Positions 1-9,079 of a stretch of 64,000 nucleotides of DNA are shown here, piece by piece. Position numbers and translations under genes: made by a program. The DNA is from Burkholderia sp. MS389. Its GTDB lineage: Bacteria; Pseudomonadota; Gammaproteobacteria; Burkholderiales; Burkholderiaceae. Positions within the stretch are counted from its first letter, which is position 1; every line of letters starts with the position of its first letter. The notes beneath the pieces were generated by a model, which was not told the origin of the DNA, did not search any database, and saw only the letters and a list, made by a program, of their open reading frames with translations. Where the stretch lies: the NCBI RefSeq assembly GCF_016899425.1, contig NZ_CP045994.1:806001-870000 (forward strand). Reading direction: 5' to 3'.

Positions 1-762
1 CGCGCCGGCCGGCGCGGGGCGTGCGTCGAGGTTCACGAGCGCCGCGTGCACGGCGTCGTCGACGTAGCGCGACAGGATCTCATCGGTGAAGTAGCCGTAG
101 TCGAAGCGGCCGCCGCCGCCGCCGGAGCCGATCTCGCGGCGGCCGTTCTGTTCGGCGATCACCGTGACCGATACGCGCACGAGCGGCCGGATGTCGGCCG
201 CGAGCGCGCCGTCGCTGCGCGCGACCAGCACGACGTCGTATTCGCCGGCGAGGCCCGCCATCACCTGCGTGACGCGCGGGTCGCGGCCGCGCGCCATCTG
301 CTCGATGCGCTCGAGCAGCTTGACCTTGGCCGTCGCGTCGAGCGACGCGAGCGGATCGGACGGCAGGTACAGGTCGCGGCCCGAGATGCCGGTCAGCGAC
401 GACGCGGCCTTGATTTTCTGGCGGCCGCCGCCGGCCGCCGCGATCGCCTTGGTCGCGGCGGCGGCTTGCGCGATCGCTTCGGGCGACAGGTCGTCCGAGT
501 ACGCGAACGCGGTGCGGTCGCCCGCGACCGCGCGCACGCCGACGCCCTGGTCGATGCTGAAGCTGCCCGATTTGACGATGCCTTCCTCGAGGCTCCACGC
601 TTCGCTGCGGGTCGCCTGGAAGTACAGGTCCGCGTAGTCGACGCGATGCGTGAAGATGTCGGCGATCGTGCGCGTGAGCAGGCTTTCGTCGAGGCCGTAC
701 GGCGTGAGCAGGATGTCCTTCGCCAGCGCGAGGTTGCGGATGCCGGGTTCGATGATGTTCAT
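1..762 (-). CDS. tldD: Metalloprotease TldD, N-terminal part, cut by the window edge
   Basis: TldD works with TldE (PmbA) as a cytosolic zinc protease that processes small peptides and degrades unfolded ones. Only the first 254 codons lie in the window. The family signature is clear: an early YADLYFQ segment near residue 42, a DQGVGVRAVAGDRTAFAYSDDL block near residue 70, then DIRPLVRVSVTVIAEQNGRRE followed by a Gly-rich GSGGGGGRFDYGYF stretch. By comparison with E. coli TldD, the zinc-binding HExxxH motif should fall just past the edge, so catalysis cannot be checked here. The start is the ATG at 762, giving MNIIEPGIRNL. It lies 83 bases downstream of the amidase gene on the same strand, so a yhdP-amidase-tldD operon is likely. 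Confidence 0.93.
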   Translation of the reverse strand, partial: MNIIEPGIRNLALAKDILLTPYGLDESLLTRTIADIFTHRVDYADLYFQATRSEAWSLEEGIVKSGSFSIDQGVGVRAVAGDRTAFAYSDDLSPEAIAQAAAATKAIAAAGGGRQKIKAASSLTGISGRDLYLPSDPLASLDATAKVKLLERIEQMARGRDPRVTQVMAGLAGEYDVVLVARSDGALAADIRPLVRVSVTVIAEQNGRREIGSGGGGGRFDYGYFTDEILSRYVDDAVHAALVNLDARPAPAGA

Positions 763-845
763 GCGGATATCGGGGTTCTCAAAAAGTTGTCGGGTGCTGC
801 CGGGCAGATGGTGGGCCGCGCGGCGGTTCAAGCGGTGCGGCGGAT

Positions 846-1673
846 TCAGCTCAGCACGCGGTGCCGCCACGCGGGCAGGCTCTGGCGTACGTCGGCGATG
901 CGTTGCGGATCGATCGCGCCGAGCACGACGCTCGCGCCCTCGTCGCGCACCGCGACGATCTCGCCCCACGGGTCGATCAGCATGCTGTGGCCCCACGTGC
1001 GCCGGCCGTTCTCGTGCTTGCCGCCCTGCGCGGCCGCGAGCACGTAGCACTGGTTCTCGACGGCCCGCGCGCGCAGCAGCGTTTCCCAGTGCGCGCGGCC
1101 CGTCGTATACGTAAAAGCCGACGGCACGACCATCAGCGCGCAGTCGCCCATGCGGCGATACAGCTCCGGAAAGCGGAGATCGTAACAGACCGACAGGCCG
1201 ACCTGCCCGAACGGGGCGTCGAACGCGACGACCGTGTCGCCCGCGCGGATCGTGCGCGCCTCGTCGAACGATTCGTCGCCTTTCTCGAAGTTGAACAGGT
1301 GGATCTTGTCGTAGCGCGCGGCCTCGTTGCCGGACGGATCGAACACGAGCGTCGTGTTCAGCACGCGGTCGGGTTCCGGCGCCTTCAGCGGCAGCGTGCC
1401 GCCGATCACCCAGATGCCGTGGCGGCGCGCGGCGTCGGCGAGGAATTGCTGGATCGGGCCGTCCCGGTACGGTTCGGCGAGCGCGAGCTTGTCGGTGTCG
1501 CGGTGGCCCATGAAGCAGAAATATTCGGGCAGCAGCACGAGCTGCGCGCCTTCGCCGGCGGCTTCCGCGATCAGGCGGCGCGCTTCGGCGAGATTGCGGG
1601 TGACGTCCGGCGCGCTCACCATCTGCAGCGCGGCGACCTGGAAGGGCGTGGCGGAACGGGCGTGGTCGGTCAT
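846..1673 (-). CDS. Carbon-nitrogen hydrolase of the Nit1 / deaminated-glutathione amidase type
   Basis: A 275-residue member of the nitrilase superfamily. The catalytic triad is visible: Glu50 in LLPEYF, Lys123 in YDKIHLF and the nucleophile Cys163 in SVCYDLRFPE. The DLRFPELYR context and the TYTTGRAHWETLLRARAVENQ block are typical of the Nit1/YbeM subgroup, which repairs deaminated glutathione, rather than of true nitrilases. It sits between yhdP and tldD on the same strand, 60 bases after yhdP and 83 bases before tldD. The ATG at 1673 is the natural start. The exact substrate is inferred from subgroup resemblance only; another omega-amidase activity is possible. Confidence 0.88.
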   Translation of the reverse strand: MTDHARSATPFQVAALQMVSAPDVTRNLAEARRLIAEAAGEGAQLVLLPEYFCFMGHRDTDKLALAEPYRDGPIQQFLADAARRHGIWVIGGTLPLKAPEPDRVLNTTLVFDPSGNEAARYDKIHLFNFEKGDESFDEARTIRAGDTVVAFDAPFGQVGLSVCYDLRFPELYRRMGDCALMVVPSAFTYTTGRAHWETLLRARAVENQCYVLAAAQGGKHENGRRTWGHSMLIDPWGEIVAVRDEGASVVLGAIDPQRIADVRQSLPAWRHRVLS

Positions 1674-1733
1674 CGCGGAATCGGTTGCGTCATAAATGGG
1701 GTGCGGCCCGGGCCCCTGCGGTTCGATGCGCGC

Positions 1734-4700
1734 TCAATGGCTCGATGCATCGGCCGGACCGTGATTCATCTTACCCTGATCGCCCCGCACCCGCTCGATG
1801 TGCGGGTGCGCCCACGAGCCGGTGATCGCGTAGTCGAGCGCGAACGCGTGCGACAGCGTCTCGGACAGCGCGTAGTTCGCGGCCAGCACGCCGATGCCGA
1901 GCAGCGGATTGATGACGGCGGCCCCGATCGCGGCCGCGCCCGCGCTGATCTTCGGCGCGACGTGCGCATGCAGATCCTGCGTCTCGGCGCCGAGATCGAC
2001 CGCGCCGCGCACGGTGACGTTCGCGGGGCCCGTCATCATCGAGAAGTCGTCGGTGCGCGCGATCCCGTTCGAAATCCGGCCGGTACCGGCGATCTTGTCG
2101 AACGGCAGCCCCTTGCCGACCACGTCGCGGAAGTTCAGCGTCAGGAAGCGCGCGAGGCTCTGCAGGCTCAGCACGCCGAGCAGTTTGGCCGCGCCCGGGT
2201 CGACCTTCAGGATCTTCCCGTGCTCCAGGTCGACCGCGACCTGGCCGCCGAGCGACGGAAAGTCGAGCGCGGTCGGGCCGCCGCGCCAGCCGACCTTGCC
2301 CGTGACCGAGCCGTGACCGTCCGCGAGCGTGCGCGGCAGGCCGACGCGGTCGAGCAGCGCGCCCGCGTTGTCGATGTCGAGCTTGAAGTCGAACACGGTG
2401 CGGCGCGGCGCATCGATTTCGTCGGCGCCGCGGGCGAGCGCGCGGCGCGACGTGCGCCAGTTGCCGGTGGCCGTCAGCTTCGCGGCCGGGTTCGACAGCT
2501 CCAGCTTGTCGAGCTGCCACACGGGCGTGCCGTCCTCGTCGATGTTGCGCGCGTTGACGACGAGCCGGCCGATGTCGTGATCGCGCGCGACGACCTGGTC
2601 GACGATCAGGTCGATCGACGGCATCGGGCGGTCGGTCGGCGTCGGCAGGTTCATCGCACGGCCGACGAGGTCGTGCTCCGCACGCTGCGGCACGACGAGC
2701 TTCGCGAGCCGCGCGTTGAGCACGCCCGCGCCGTTGTGACCGCCGCCCGGCGCCCACGACAGGTAGCCCGACACCTGGTTCGACGCGATGTTCGCCTGCC
2801 ACAGGTCGTCGACGTGCGACGCGCCGACGATCACGTTTTCCCAGTTGCGCTTGAGCAGCTTCAGCGTGCCGAAATGGAACGCGAAGCGCTTCGGCGCGAA
2901 GCTCGCGAAATCGACGCGCGGTGCCGCCTGCGGTTCCGGCGCGCGCGGCGTGTCGGGCTTCAGCGTGTGGGCGAGGGCGAGCCACGCGTCGGCGTCCAGC
3001 TCGTTGACGTCGACGGCCGCGCTCACGCCGTCCTGCGGCATGTCGGGCATCCGGTGGATGCCCATCGCGCCGCGTACCGCGCGCAGCGGCTGGCCGCGCG
3101 TCGCGTCGAGCAGGTAGGTCGCGGTCACGGGGCCGAGCGTCAGGTCGGCGTGTTCGAGGCGTTTGCCGTCCGCCTGCGGCGCCGGCTGCAGCGTGAAGCG
3201 GAACGGCATCGGCGTGCCGGCCGGTTTCGCGAACGGCGCCGGGAAGTTCAGCGCCACGCCCGTCAGGTCGGATTGCGCGCTGACGTCGGGCAGGCGGCCC
3301 GGCGCGCCGCGCACCGCGACCTTGTACGGCGCGTCGCCGACCACGTGTTCGAGCAGCGCGGCGGCCGCGCCGTGCAGGTTCAGGCCGCGCGCGGCGTCGA
3401 GCGCGAGCCGGCCGTCGACGTCCACCGCGTACGGGCCGTGCGACCGGAAGGTGCCGTTCGCGCGCACCGGGCCGCCGAGGAAGCGCCCCGACAGGTCGTG
3501 CAGCGATGCGCCGGCTTCGGTGAAGCGGACGCTGCCGCGCAGGGCCGACAGCGGCGGCACGCCGCGGGTCGACAGCGTGTTGCCGCCGAACGCGAGCGCG
3601 CCTTCGACGTGCGTGTGCGGATGGGGGACGTGCTGCGGAATCGTGATCTTGAGCGCGAGCGACGCGGGGCCCTGCGCGTCGATCCGCTGGCCGATATGGT
3701 TGCTCATCGTGCCGAGCGAGCTGTTGTCCGCATAGTCGATCAGGTCGGCGAGCGGGCCTTGCGCATGGCCGTCGATGATCAGCGGCGAGTGCGACGGATT
3801 GCCGAGATCGTCGATGCGGCCCGCGACCTTCGTCAGCGTGACGCGCTTGTAACGCGCGCGCGCGATGTCGAAGCGCAGCTTGTTCTGCGCGAGCTCGAAC
3901 ACGCCGTCGATCCCGTCGAGCGCCGGCCAGACGCTCGGCGTGCCGTTCGCGAGCTTGCGCGGCGGGTACGGCGTCGGCTCGAAGCGGCCGCCGGTGAACG
4001 GCGCGACGATGTGGAACACGCCGGCGTCCGGCTCGTGTTCGAACGGGAATTTCTCGAGCGGGCCGCGCGCGACGATCGACGCGCCCTTGGTCACGTTGCC
4101 GTCCTGCAGTGCGTGGCCGAGATAGTCGCGCAGGTGCTCGGACATCCCGGTCGGCAGGTAGCGCGGAATGCGCGCGACCGATGCGCGCGCGAAATCGGCG
4201 CGCAGGTCGAGCGAGCCGCGGCCGTGGCCGGGATTCGTGTACGAGCCCGACACCGCGATTTCGGCGTCGGGGTTCGACACGAACAGGTCGGGCAGCGACA
4301 CGTCGACGCGCGCGTGCTTGTCGCCCGGCGCGGGCGTGATCGTCCATTTGGCGTTGCCGCGCAGCCGGTCGAACGTCAGGCGCGGCTCGTCGAACTCGCC
4401 GGGCACGGTGACGGCCGCGTGGACCGTGTCGAAATGCGCGGCGCCGCCCGTCTCGTTCGCATCGACGCGGCCCCACAGGTTCTCGACGCCCGGCCAGCCG
4501 GCGCGCGGGTGACCGCGCGGCGAGAGCCCGGGCGGCGGCTCCTGCGCGGCGAAGCTGATGCCTTGCAGATCGCCGAGGAAGCGGTAGCGGACGATCGGCG
4601 CGGCACCCATGCGCCGCTCCTCGTCGGCGAGATCGGCGCGCGCGGGTTTCGCGCGCTCCACCTCGATGTGATAGTTCGACACCATCCCGCGCGGGTCGAT

Positions 4701-5933
4701 CTTGATCAGCTCGTTGCGCAGGCGCGCCGGCAGCGGCAGCCCGCGGATGAATTCGCTGAGGATGCCGAGATCGACGCGGTCGCCGACCACGCTGAGCAGT
4801 TGCCCCTGGTTCGCGGTCGGCACGCGGTAGCGCGCCGTCAGCGTCGACAGCGCGAGCGAGCGGGCGAGCGGCGTGCCGTCCGGCAGCGGCGGCTGGCCGA
4901 GCTCTGCATTGAAGCGCGTCAGGTGCAGCGTGTAGTCGTGGCCCGCATCGAGCACCACGTCCCAGCCGAAGCCGACCGTCGGCACGTCGAGCCGCGGCTG
5001 CGTCGGGCGCACGCGCAGCGCGACGTCGGCGCCTTGCAGGTCGCCGCCCGCCGAGCGCAGATGGCCGTCGCCGAAGGTCGCCCAGATCGCGTTGTCGATC
5101 CGGCCCGCGTGGATCGTGAGCGGCACGTCGAGATAGCGCGTGAGCGTCTGCAGGTCGACGGGGCCGGTCGACAGGTACGCGTCGCCGGTCCAGTTCGCCG
5201 GCTTGCCGATCGGCGCGAGCGGCTTGTGCTTGAAGCGTGCGCGGAAATCGAGCGGGCCGAGCAGCAGCGTACCGTTCGCGGGCGCCTGCAGCGCGGCCTT
5301 GTGCACGCGGCCGTCGTTCAGCACCGCGAGCCGAATGCCCGCCAGCACGAGCTCCGGCGCGTCGTGCTGCGCGTCGCGCCAGCGCAGCGTGCCGCCGCGC
5401 AGCACGATCGCCTCCTGCTTCAGCAGCCAGGTGCCGAACGTGTCGTTGCCGCCGTGGGTGGTGGCCACGCCGACCCCCGCGACGCTCAGCGAGCCGTCGG
5501 CCGCCCGCGCGACGACGAGGTCGGGCTGGTCGACGATCAGGCTCGACAGCGCGGGCGACAGCCGCAGCAGCGACATCCACGACAGCGCGGCCGTCGCGTG
5601 CGGCACCGACAGCGCGACCTTGCCGTCGCGGCCGCGGATCGTCAGGTTCGTGAGTTCGACGCCCGGCTGCATGCCGGACCAGTTCGGAGAAAGCTTGCCG
5701 ATCGAAAGCTGCGCGTGGAGCTTGTCGGACACCGCGCGCTCGATGCGCGGGCGGTATTCGTCGATGCGCGGCAGCAGCACGTAGCGCAGCCCGAGGAACG
5801 CGCCGGACGCGACGAAGTAGGTGCCGATCCCGACTGCCAGCGTCACCCTGAACACGCGACGCAGGACCGGATGATCGTGCTTCGGAGGTCCCGCTTCGGG
5901 CGCAGCTACGGCGGATTCCTGACGGTCGGACAT
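1734..5933 (-). CDS. yhdP: YhdP family AsmA-like envelope protein
   Basis: A very large protein (1399 residues; E. coli YhdP is about 1270) with a short cytoplasmic N-terminus, one transmembrane segment at roughly residues 26-50 and a huge periplasmic region rich in beta-strand repeats. The end carries the AsmA-like block with KVDPGAAKLLGVLSL, FNFRDVVGKG-type residues and DFSMMTGPANVTVRGAVDLG. YhdP, TamB and YdbH in E. coli are bridge-like proteins implicated in moving phospholipids to the outer membrane. The gene is the first of a minus-strand group (yhdP, amidase, tldD) and is divergent from glnE. The ATG at 5933 is used because it leaves a short positively charged lead before the membrane segment. 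Very long open frames on the other strands here are G+C shadows. Confidence 0.93.
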   Translation of the reverse strand: MSDRQESAVAAPEAGPPKHDHPVLRRVFRVTLAVGIGTYFVASGAFLGLRYVLLPRIDEYRPRIERAVSDKLHAQLSIGKLSPNWSGMQPGVELTNLTIRGRDGKVALSVPHATAALSWMSLLRLSPALSSLIVDQPDLVVARAADGSLSVAGVGVATTHGGNDTFGTWLLKQEAIVLRGGTLRWRDAQHDAPELVLAGIRLAVLNDGRVHKAALQAPANGTLLLGPLDFRARFKHKPLAPIGKPANWTGDAYLSTGPVDLQTLTRYLDVPLTIHAGRIDNAIWATFGDGHLRSAGGDLQGADVALRVRPTQPRLDVPTVGFGWDVVLDAGHDYTLHLTRFNAELGQPPLPDGTPLARSLALSTLTARYRVPTANQGQLLSVVGDRVDLGILSEFIRGLPLPARLRNELIKIDPRGMVSNYHIEVERAKPARADLADEERRMGAAPIVRYRFLGDLQGISFAAQEPPPGLSPRGHPRAGWPGVENLWGRVDANETGGAAHFDTVHAAVTVPGEFDEPRLTFDRLRGNAKWTITPAPGDKHARVDVSLPDLFVSNPDAEIAVSGSYTNPGHGRGSLDLRADFARASVARIPRYLPTGMSEHLRDYLGHALQDGNVTKGASIVARGPLEKFPFEHEPDAGVFHIVAPFTGGRFEPTPYPPRKLANGTPSVWPALDGIDGVFELAQNKLRFDIARARYKRVTLTKVAGRIDDLGNPSHSPLIIDGHAQGPLADLIDYADNSSLGTMSNHIGQRIDAQGPASLALKITIPQHVPHPHTHVEGALAFGGNTLSTRGVPPLSALRGSVRFTEAGASLHDLSGRFLGGPVRANGTFRSHGPYAVDVDGRLALDAARGLNLHGAAAALLEHVVGDAPYKVAVRGAPGRLPDVSAQSDLTGVALNFPAPFAKPAGTPMPFRFTLQPAPQADGKRLEHADLTLGPVTATYLLDATRGQPLRAVRGAMGIHRMPDMPQDGVSAAVDVNELDADAWLALAHTLKPDTPRAPEPQAAPRVDFASFAPKRFAFHFGTLKLLKRNWENVIVGASHVDDLWQANIASNQVSGYLSWAPGGGHNGAGVLNARLAKLVVPQRAEHDLVGRAMNLPTPTDRPMPSIDLIVDQVVARDHDIGRLVVNARNIDEDGTPVWQLDKLELSNPAAKLTATGNWRTSRRALARGADEIDAPRRTVFDFKLDIDNAGALLDRVGLPRTLADGHGSVTGKVGWRGGPTALDFPSLGGQVAVDLEHGKILKVDPGAAKLLGVLSLQSLARFLTLNFRDVVGKGLPFDKIAGTGRISNGIARTDDFSMMTGPANVTVRGAVDLGAETQDLHAHVAPKISAGAAAIGAAVINPLLGIGVLAANYALSETLSHAFALDYAITGSWAHPHIERVRGDQGKMNHGPADASSH

Positions 5934-6163
5934 GCGGCGGACGGGCGGCGATATGGTAGTTTTGCAGACTGACGTTGAAATGTATCACACGGGTTCGTGC
6001 CGGCGGCCGTTGGAGGCAGCACGGCACGGGCTTTCCGGCGCGCGGTGTCGCGACGGGCGCCCGCGCGTCCGGCGACGCCGCGCCGAGTCCATGGGGCCGG
6101 CGGCAGCGGGGCGCGCATGCGCCGGCCCGCTGCCGCCGGCCTTTTCGCCAGGCCCGCTTCTCG

Positions 6164-8953
6164 ATGACCGACGCTTCCGCCCTGATCAGCACGTCCTATT
6201 CCCGCTACCTTGCCCGCGCGGCGGCCGCGCGGCCCGCGCTGGCCGAGCAGATCGCCGCGTGGGCGGCCGCGCCGCTCGGCCGCGCGCAGCTCGACGCGCG
6301 CCTCACCGCGCTGCTCGCGACGCCCGCCGGCACCGCCGCGGCGGGCGACGAGCAACTGAAGCGCGCGCTGCGGCAGTTGCGCGCCGAGGCGTTCGGCGCG
6401 GTCGCGGAGCGCGACCTGCGCGGGCTGGCGGACGTCGCCGAGGTCACGGGCGCGATGACCGATCTCGCCGAAGTGGCCGTGCAGCGCTCGCTCGCGCTGC
6501 TGTCGGCCGAACTCGAGGCGCAGTACGGCGAGCCGCGCGGCGCCGACGGCCAGCGCGTCGTGCTCGGCGTGGTCGGGATGGGCAAGCTCGGCGGCCGCGA
6601 GCTGAACGTGTCGTCGGACATCGACCTGATCTTCGTGTACGAGGACGACGGCGAGACCACCGGCGGCGCGCGCTCGCCGCTATCCACCCAGGAGTACTTC
6701 ACGCGGCTCGGCCGGCGCCTGATCGGCGTGCTGTCCGAGGTCACGGCCGACGGCTACGTGTTTCGCGTCGACATGCGGCTGCGTCCGAACGGCGATTCGG
6801 GGCCGCTCGTCTGCAGCGTCGGCATGCTCGAGGAATATTTCTACGTGCAGGGGCGCGAGTGGGAGCGCTATGCGTGGATCAAGGGGCGGCTCGTGTCGGA
6901 AGGCGACAGCGACGCGGCGCAGCGGCTCGCGGCGCAGCTCGAATCGATCGTCAAGCCGTTCGTCTACCGTCGCTATCTCGATTTCGGCGTGATCGGCGCG
7001 ATCCGTTCGCTGCATCAGCAGATCCGGCACGAAGCCGCGCGCCGCGCGTCGATGCGGCCCGACAAGGCCGACGACATCAAGCTCGGGCGCGGCGGGATCC
7101 GCGAGATCGAGTTCAGCGCGCAGGTGTTCCAGTTGATCCGCGGCGGCCAGGATGCGGGCTTCCGCGTGCGGCCGACGCTCGCGGTGCTGCGGCATGCGCA
7201 GGCGCGCGGGCTGATCGGCGACGACGTGCGCGCGCGCCTGGCCGATGCTTATAACTTCCTGCGCACGCTCGAACATCGGCTGCAGTACCGCAACGACGCG
7301 CAGACGCACGCGATGCCGGTCGAGCCCGACGAGCGCGCGGCGCTGGCCGCGTCGCTCGGTTTCGCCGACTACGCGGCGCTGATGACGGTGCTGGACGGCC
7401 ACCGCACGTTCGTCGAAGCCCAGTTCGACCAGATTTTTGCCGACAAGGCGAATGGCGGGCCCTGCGCGGCCGGCGACGACACGGCGGCCGCGTGGATCTG
7501 GAGCGGCGCGCTGGCCGACGACGGCGAGGACGACGCGCTGGTCGCGCGCCTCGACGGCCTGGGCTTCGCCGATCCGGCCGCGGTGCTCGCGCGGCTGCGC
7601 GCGATCTGGCAATCGTCGCGCTACACCGGGTTGCCGGAAAAGAGCCGGCAGCGCTTCGACAGCGTCGCGCAGCGCGCGCTCGACGCCGCGCCGAAGATCG
7701 ACGCCGCGCGCCGCGACGACACGATCGTGCGCCTGTTCGACCTGCTCGAGACGGTCAGCCGGCGCGGCGTCTATCTCGCGCTGCTGACCGAATATCCGGC
7801 CGCGCTCGACCGCGTGCTGTCGGTGCTCGGCGCGACGCGCTGGGGCGGCGGCTACCTGATCCGCCACCCGCAGCTGCTCGACGAACTGCTCGACGACGAG
7901 GCGATCGCGAGCCCGTTCGACTGGCCCGCGTTCAAGGATGCGCTGCGCGCGCGGCTCGCGGCCGCCGACGGCCCCGAGCAGCAGATGGACCTGCTGCGCC
8001 ACGCGCAGCACGCGGAGGTGTTCCGGATTCTGCTGATCGACCTGGCCGGGCAACTGTCGGTCGAGCACGTGAGCGACCGGTTGTCCGAACTGGCCGACGC
8101 GGTGCTCGACGTGACGATCGAGGTCGTGTGGTCGCAACTCGCGAAGCGCCATCGCGACGTGCCGAAGTTCGCGGTGATCGCATACGGCAAGCTGGGCGGC
8201 AAGGAGCTCGGCTATGCGTCGGATCTCGACCTGATCTTCCTGTACGACGACCCGGACGAGCGTTCGGCGGACGTCTACACCACGTTTACACGGCGCCTGA
8301 TCACGTGGCTCACGACCGCGACCGGCGCGGGCGCGCTGTTCGACATCGACCTGCGGCTGCGGCCGAACGGCGAGGCCGGGCTGCTCGTCACCGATCTCGA
8401 TGCGTTCCGCCGCTATCAGCTGCGCGAGGGCGATGCGGCGAACACCGCGTGGGTGTGGGAGCACCAGGCGCTGACGCGCGCCCGCTACAGCGCGGGCGAC
8501 GCGCAGATCGGCGCGGATTTCGAGGCGATCCGCCAGCAGGTGCTGACGACGCCGCGCGACGGGGCCGTACTCGCGAAGGAGATCGTCGACATGCGCGGCA
8601 AGGTGTTCGCCGGCCATCCGAACCAGACCGACCTGTTTGACCTGAAGCACGACCGCGGCGGGATGGTCGACATCGAGTTCATCGTCCAGTACTGGGTGCT
8701 GCTGCATGCGTCGAGCGACGCCGAGCTGATCCGCAATACCGGCAACATCGCGCTGCTGCGCGAGGTCGCGCGCTTCGGGCTGATGGGCGAGGACGAGGCC
8801 GAGCGCGTCGGCGCGGCGTACCGCACGTACCGGAAGCTGCAGCACAAGCTGCGGCTCGACGGGATGGAGAAGGCGCGCGTCGATCCGGCCGTGGTGGCGG
8901 ACGAGCGGGCGGCCGTGACGGCGCTGTGGGCGCGCGTGTTCGGCGGCGCTTGA
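6164..8953 (+). CDS. glnE: Bifunctional glutamine synthetase adenylyltransferase/deadenylase
   Basis: GlnE attaches and removes AMP on glutamine synthetase in response to PII and glutamine. The 929-residue length fits the family (E. coli 946). Both nucleotidyltransferase halves are visible. The deadenylylating half has GMGKLGGRELNVSSDIDLIF near residues 135-158. The adenylylating half has AYGKLGGKELGYASDLDLIF near residues 670-690. Each half carries the DxD metal-binding pair. The open frame reaches back to 5975, but the extra 63 codons are low-complexity Arg/Gly-rich. The ATG at 6164, giving MTDASALISTSYSRYLARA, is the credible start. The gene is divergent from yhdP. Confidence 0.96.
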   Translation: MTDASALISTSYSRYLARAAAARPALAEQIAAWAAAPLGRAQLDARLTALLATPAGTAAAGDEQLKRALRQLRAEAFGAVAERDLRGLADVAEVTGAMTDLAEVAVQRSLALLSAELEAQYGEPRGADGQRVVLGVVGMGKLGGRELNVSSDIDLIFVYEDDGETTGGARSPLSTQEYFTRLGRRLIGVLSEVTADGYVFRVDMRLRPNGDSGPLVCSVGMLEEYFYVQGREWERYAWIKGRLVSEGDSDAAQRLAAQLESIVKPFVYRRYLDFGVIGAIRSLHQQIRHEAARRASMRPDKADDIKLGRGGIREIEFSAQVFQLIRGGQDAGFRVRPTLAVLRHAQARGLIGDDVRARLADAYNFLRTLEHRLQYRNDAQTHAMPVEPDERAALAASLGFADYAALMTVLDGHRTFVEAQFDQIFADKANGGPCAAGDDTAAAWIWSGALADDGEDDALVARLDGLGFADPAAVLARLRAIWQSSRYTGLPEKSRQRFDSVAQRALDAAPKIDAARRDDTIVRLFDLLETVSRRGVYLALLTEYPAALDRVLSVLGATRWGGGYLIRHPQLLDELLDDEAIASPFDWPAFKDALRARLAAADGPEQQMDLLRHAQHAEVFRILLIDLAGQLSVEHVSDRLSELADAVLDVTIEVVWSQLAKRHRDVPKFAVIAYGKLGGKELGYASDLDLIFLYDDPDERSADVYTTFTRRLITWLTTATGAGALFDIDLRLRPNGEAGLLVTDLDAFRRYQLREGDAANTAWVWEHQALTRARYSAGDAQIGADFEAIRQQVLTTPRDGAVLAKEIVDMRGKVFAGHPNQTDLFDLKHDRGGMVDIEFIVQYWVLLHASSDAELIRNTGNIALLREVARFGLMGEDEAERVGAAYRTYRKLQHKLRLDGMEKARVDPAVVADERAAVTALWARVFGGA

Positions 8954-8989
8954 CGGTTGTGTAGCGACGGTCGTGTAGACGGGCGGCCG

Positions 8990-9010
8990 GCACGGCGCCG
9001 GCTGCCGTGC
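8990..9010. terminator. GC-rich hairpin after glnE
   Basis: A 7-bp inverted repeat (GCACGGC and GCCGTGC, 7-base loop) lies 37 bases after the glnE stop. There is no T-tract, so it may stabilise the transcript end or act only together with Rho. Weak call. Confidence 0.3.
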
Positions 9011-9079
9011 GGGGCGGCCGGTCCGGCCGTGTTGAGAATCGTTTGAGATTGTTTGAGCGGCAGCGCCCGGATCGAAAGA

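Noticed and set aside
5932..6163. Upstream extension of glnE
   Set aside because: The extra 63 codons are Arg/Gly-rich and lie in the divergent promoter region; the family start fits the ATG at 6164.
861..6192. Very long open frames (over 1400 codons) on both strands overlapping yhdP
   Set aside because: They are Arg/Ala/Asp-rich composition shadows of a high-G+C gene. They show no domain pattern, and yhdP accounts for the interval.
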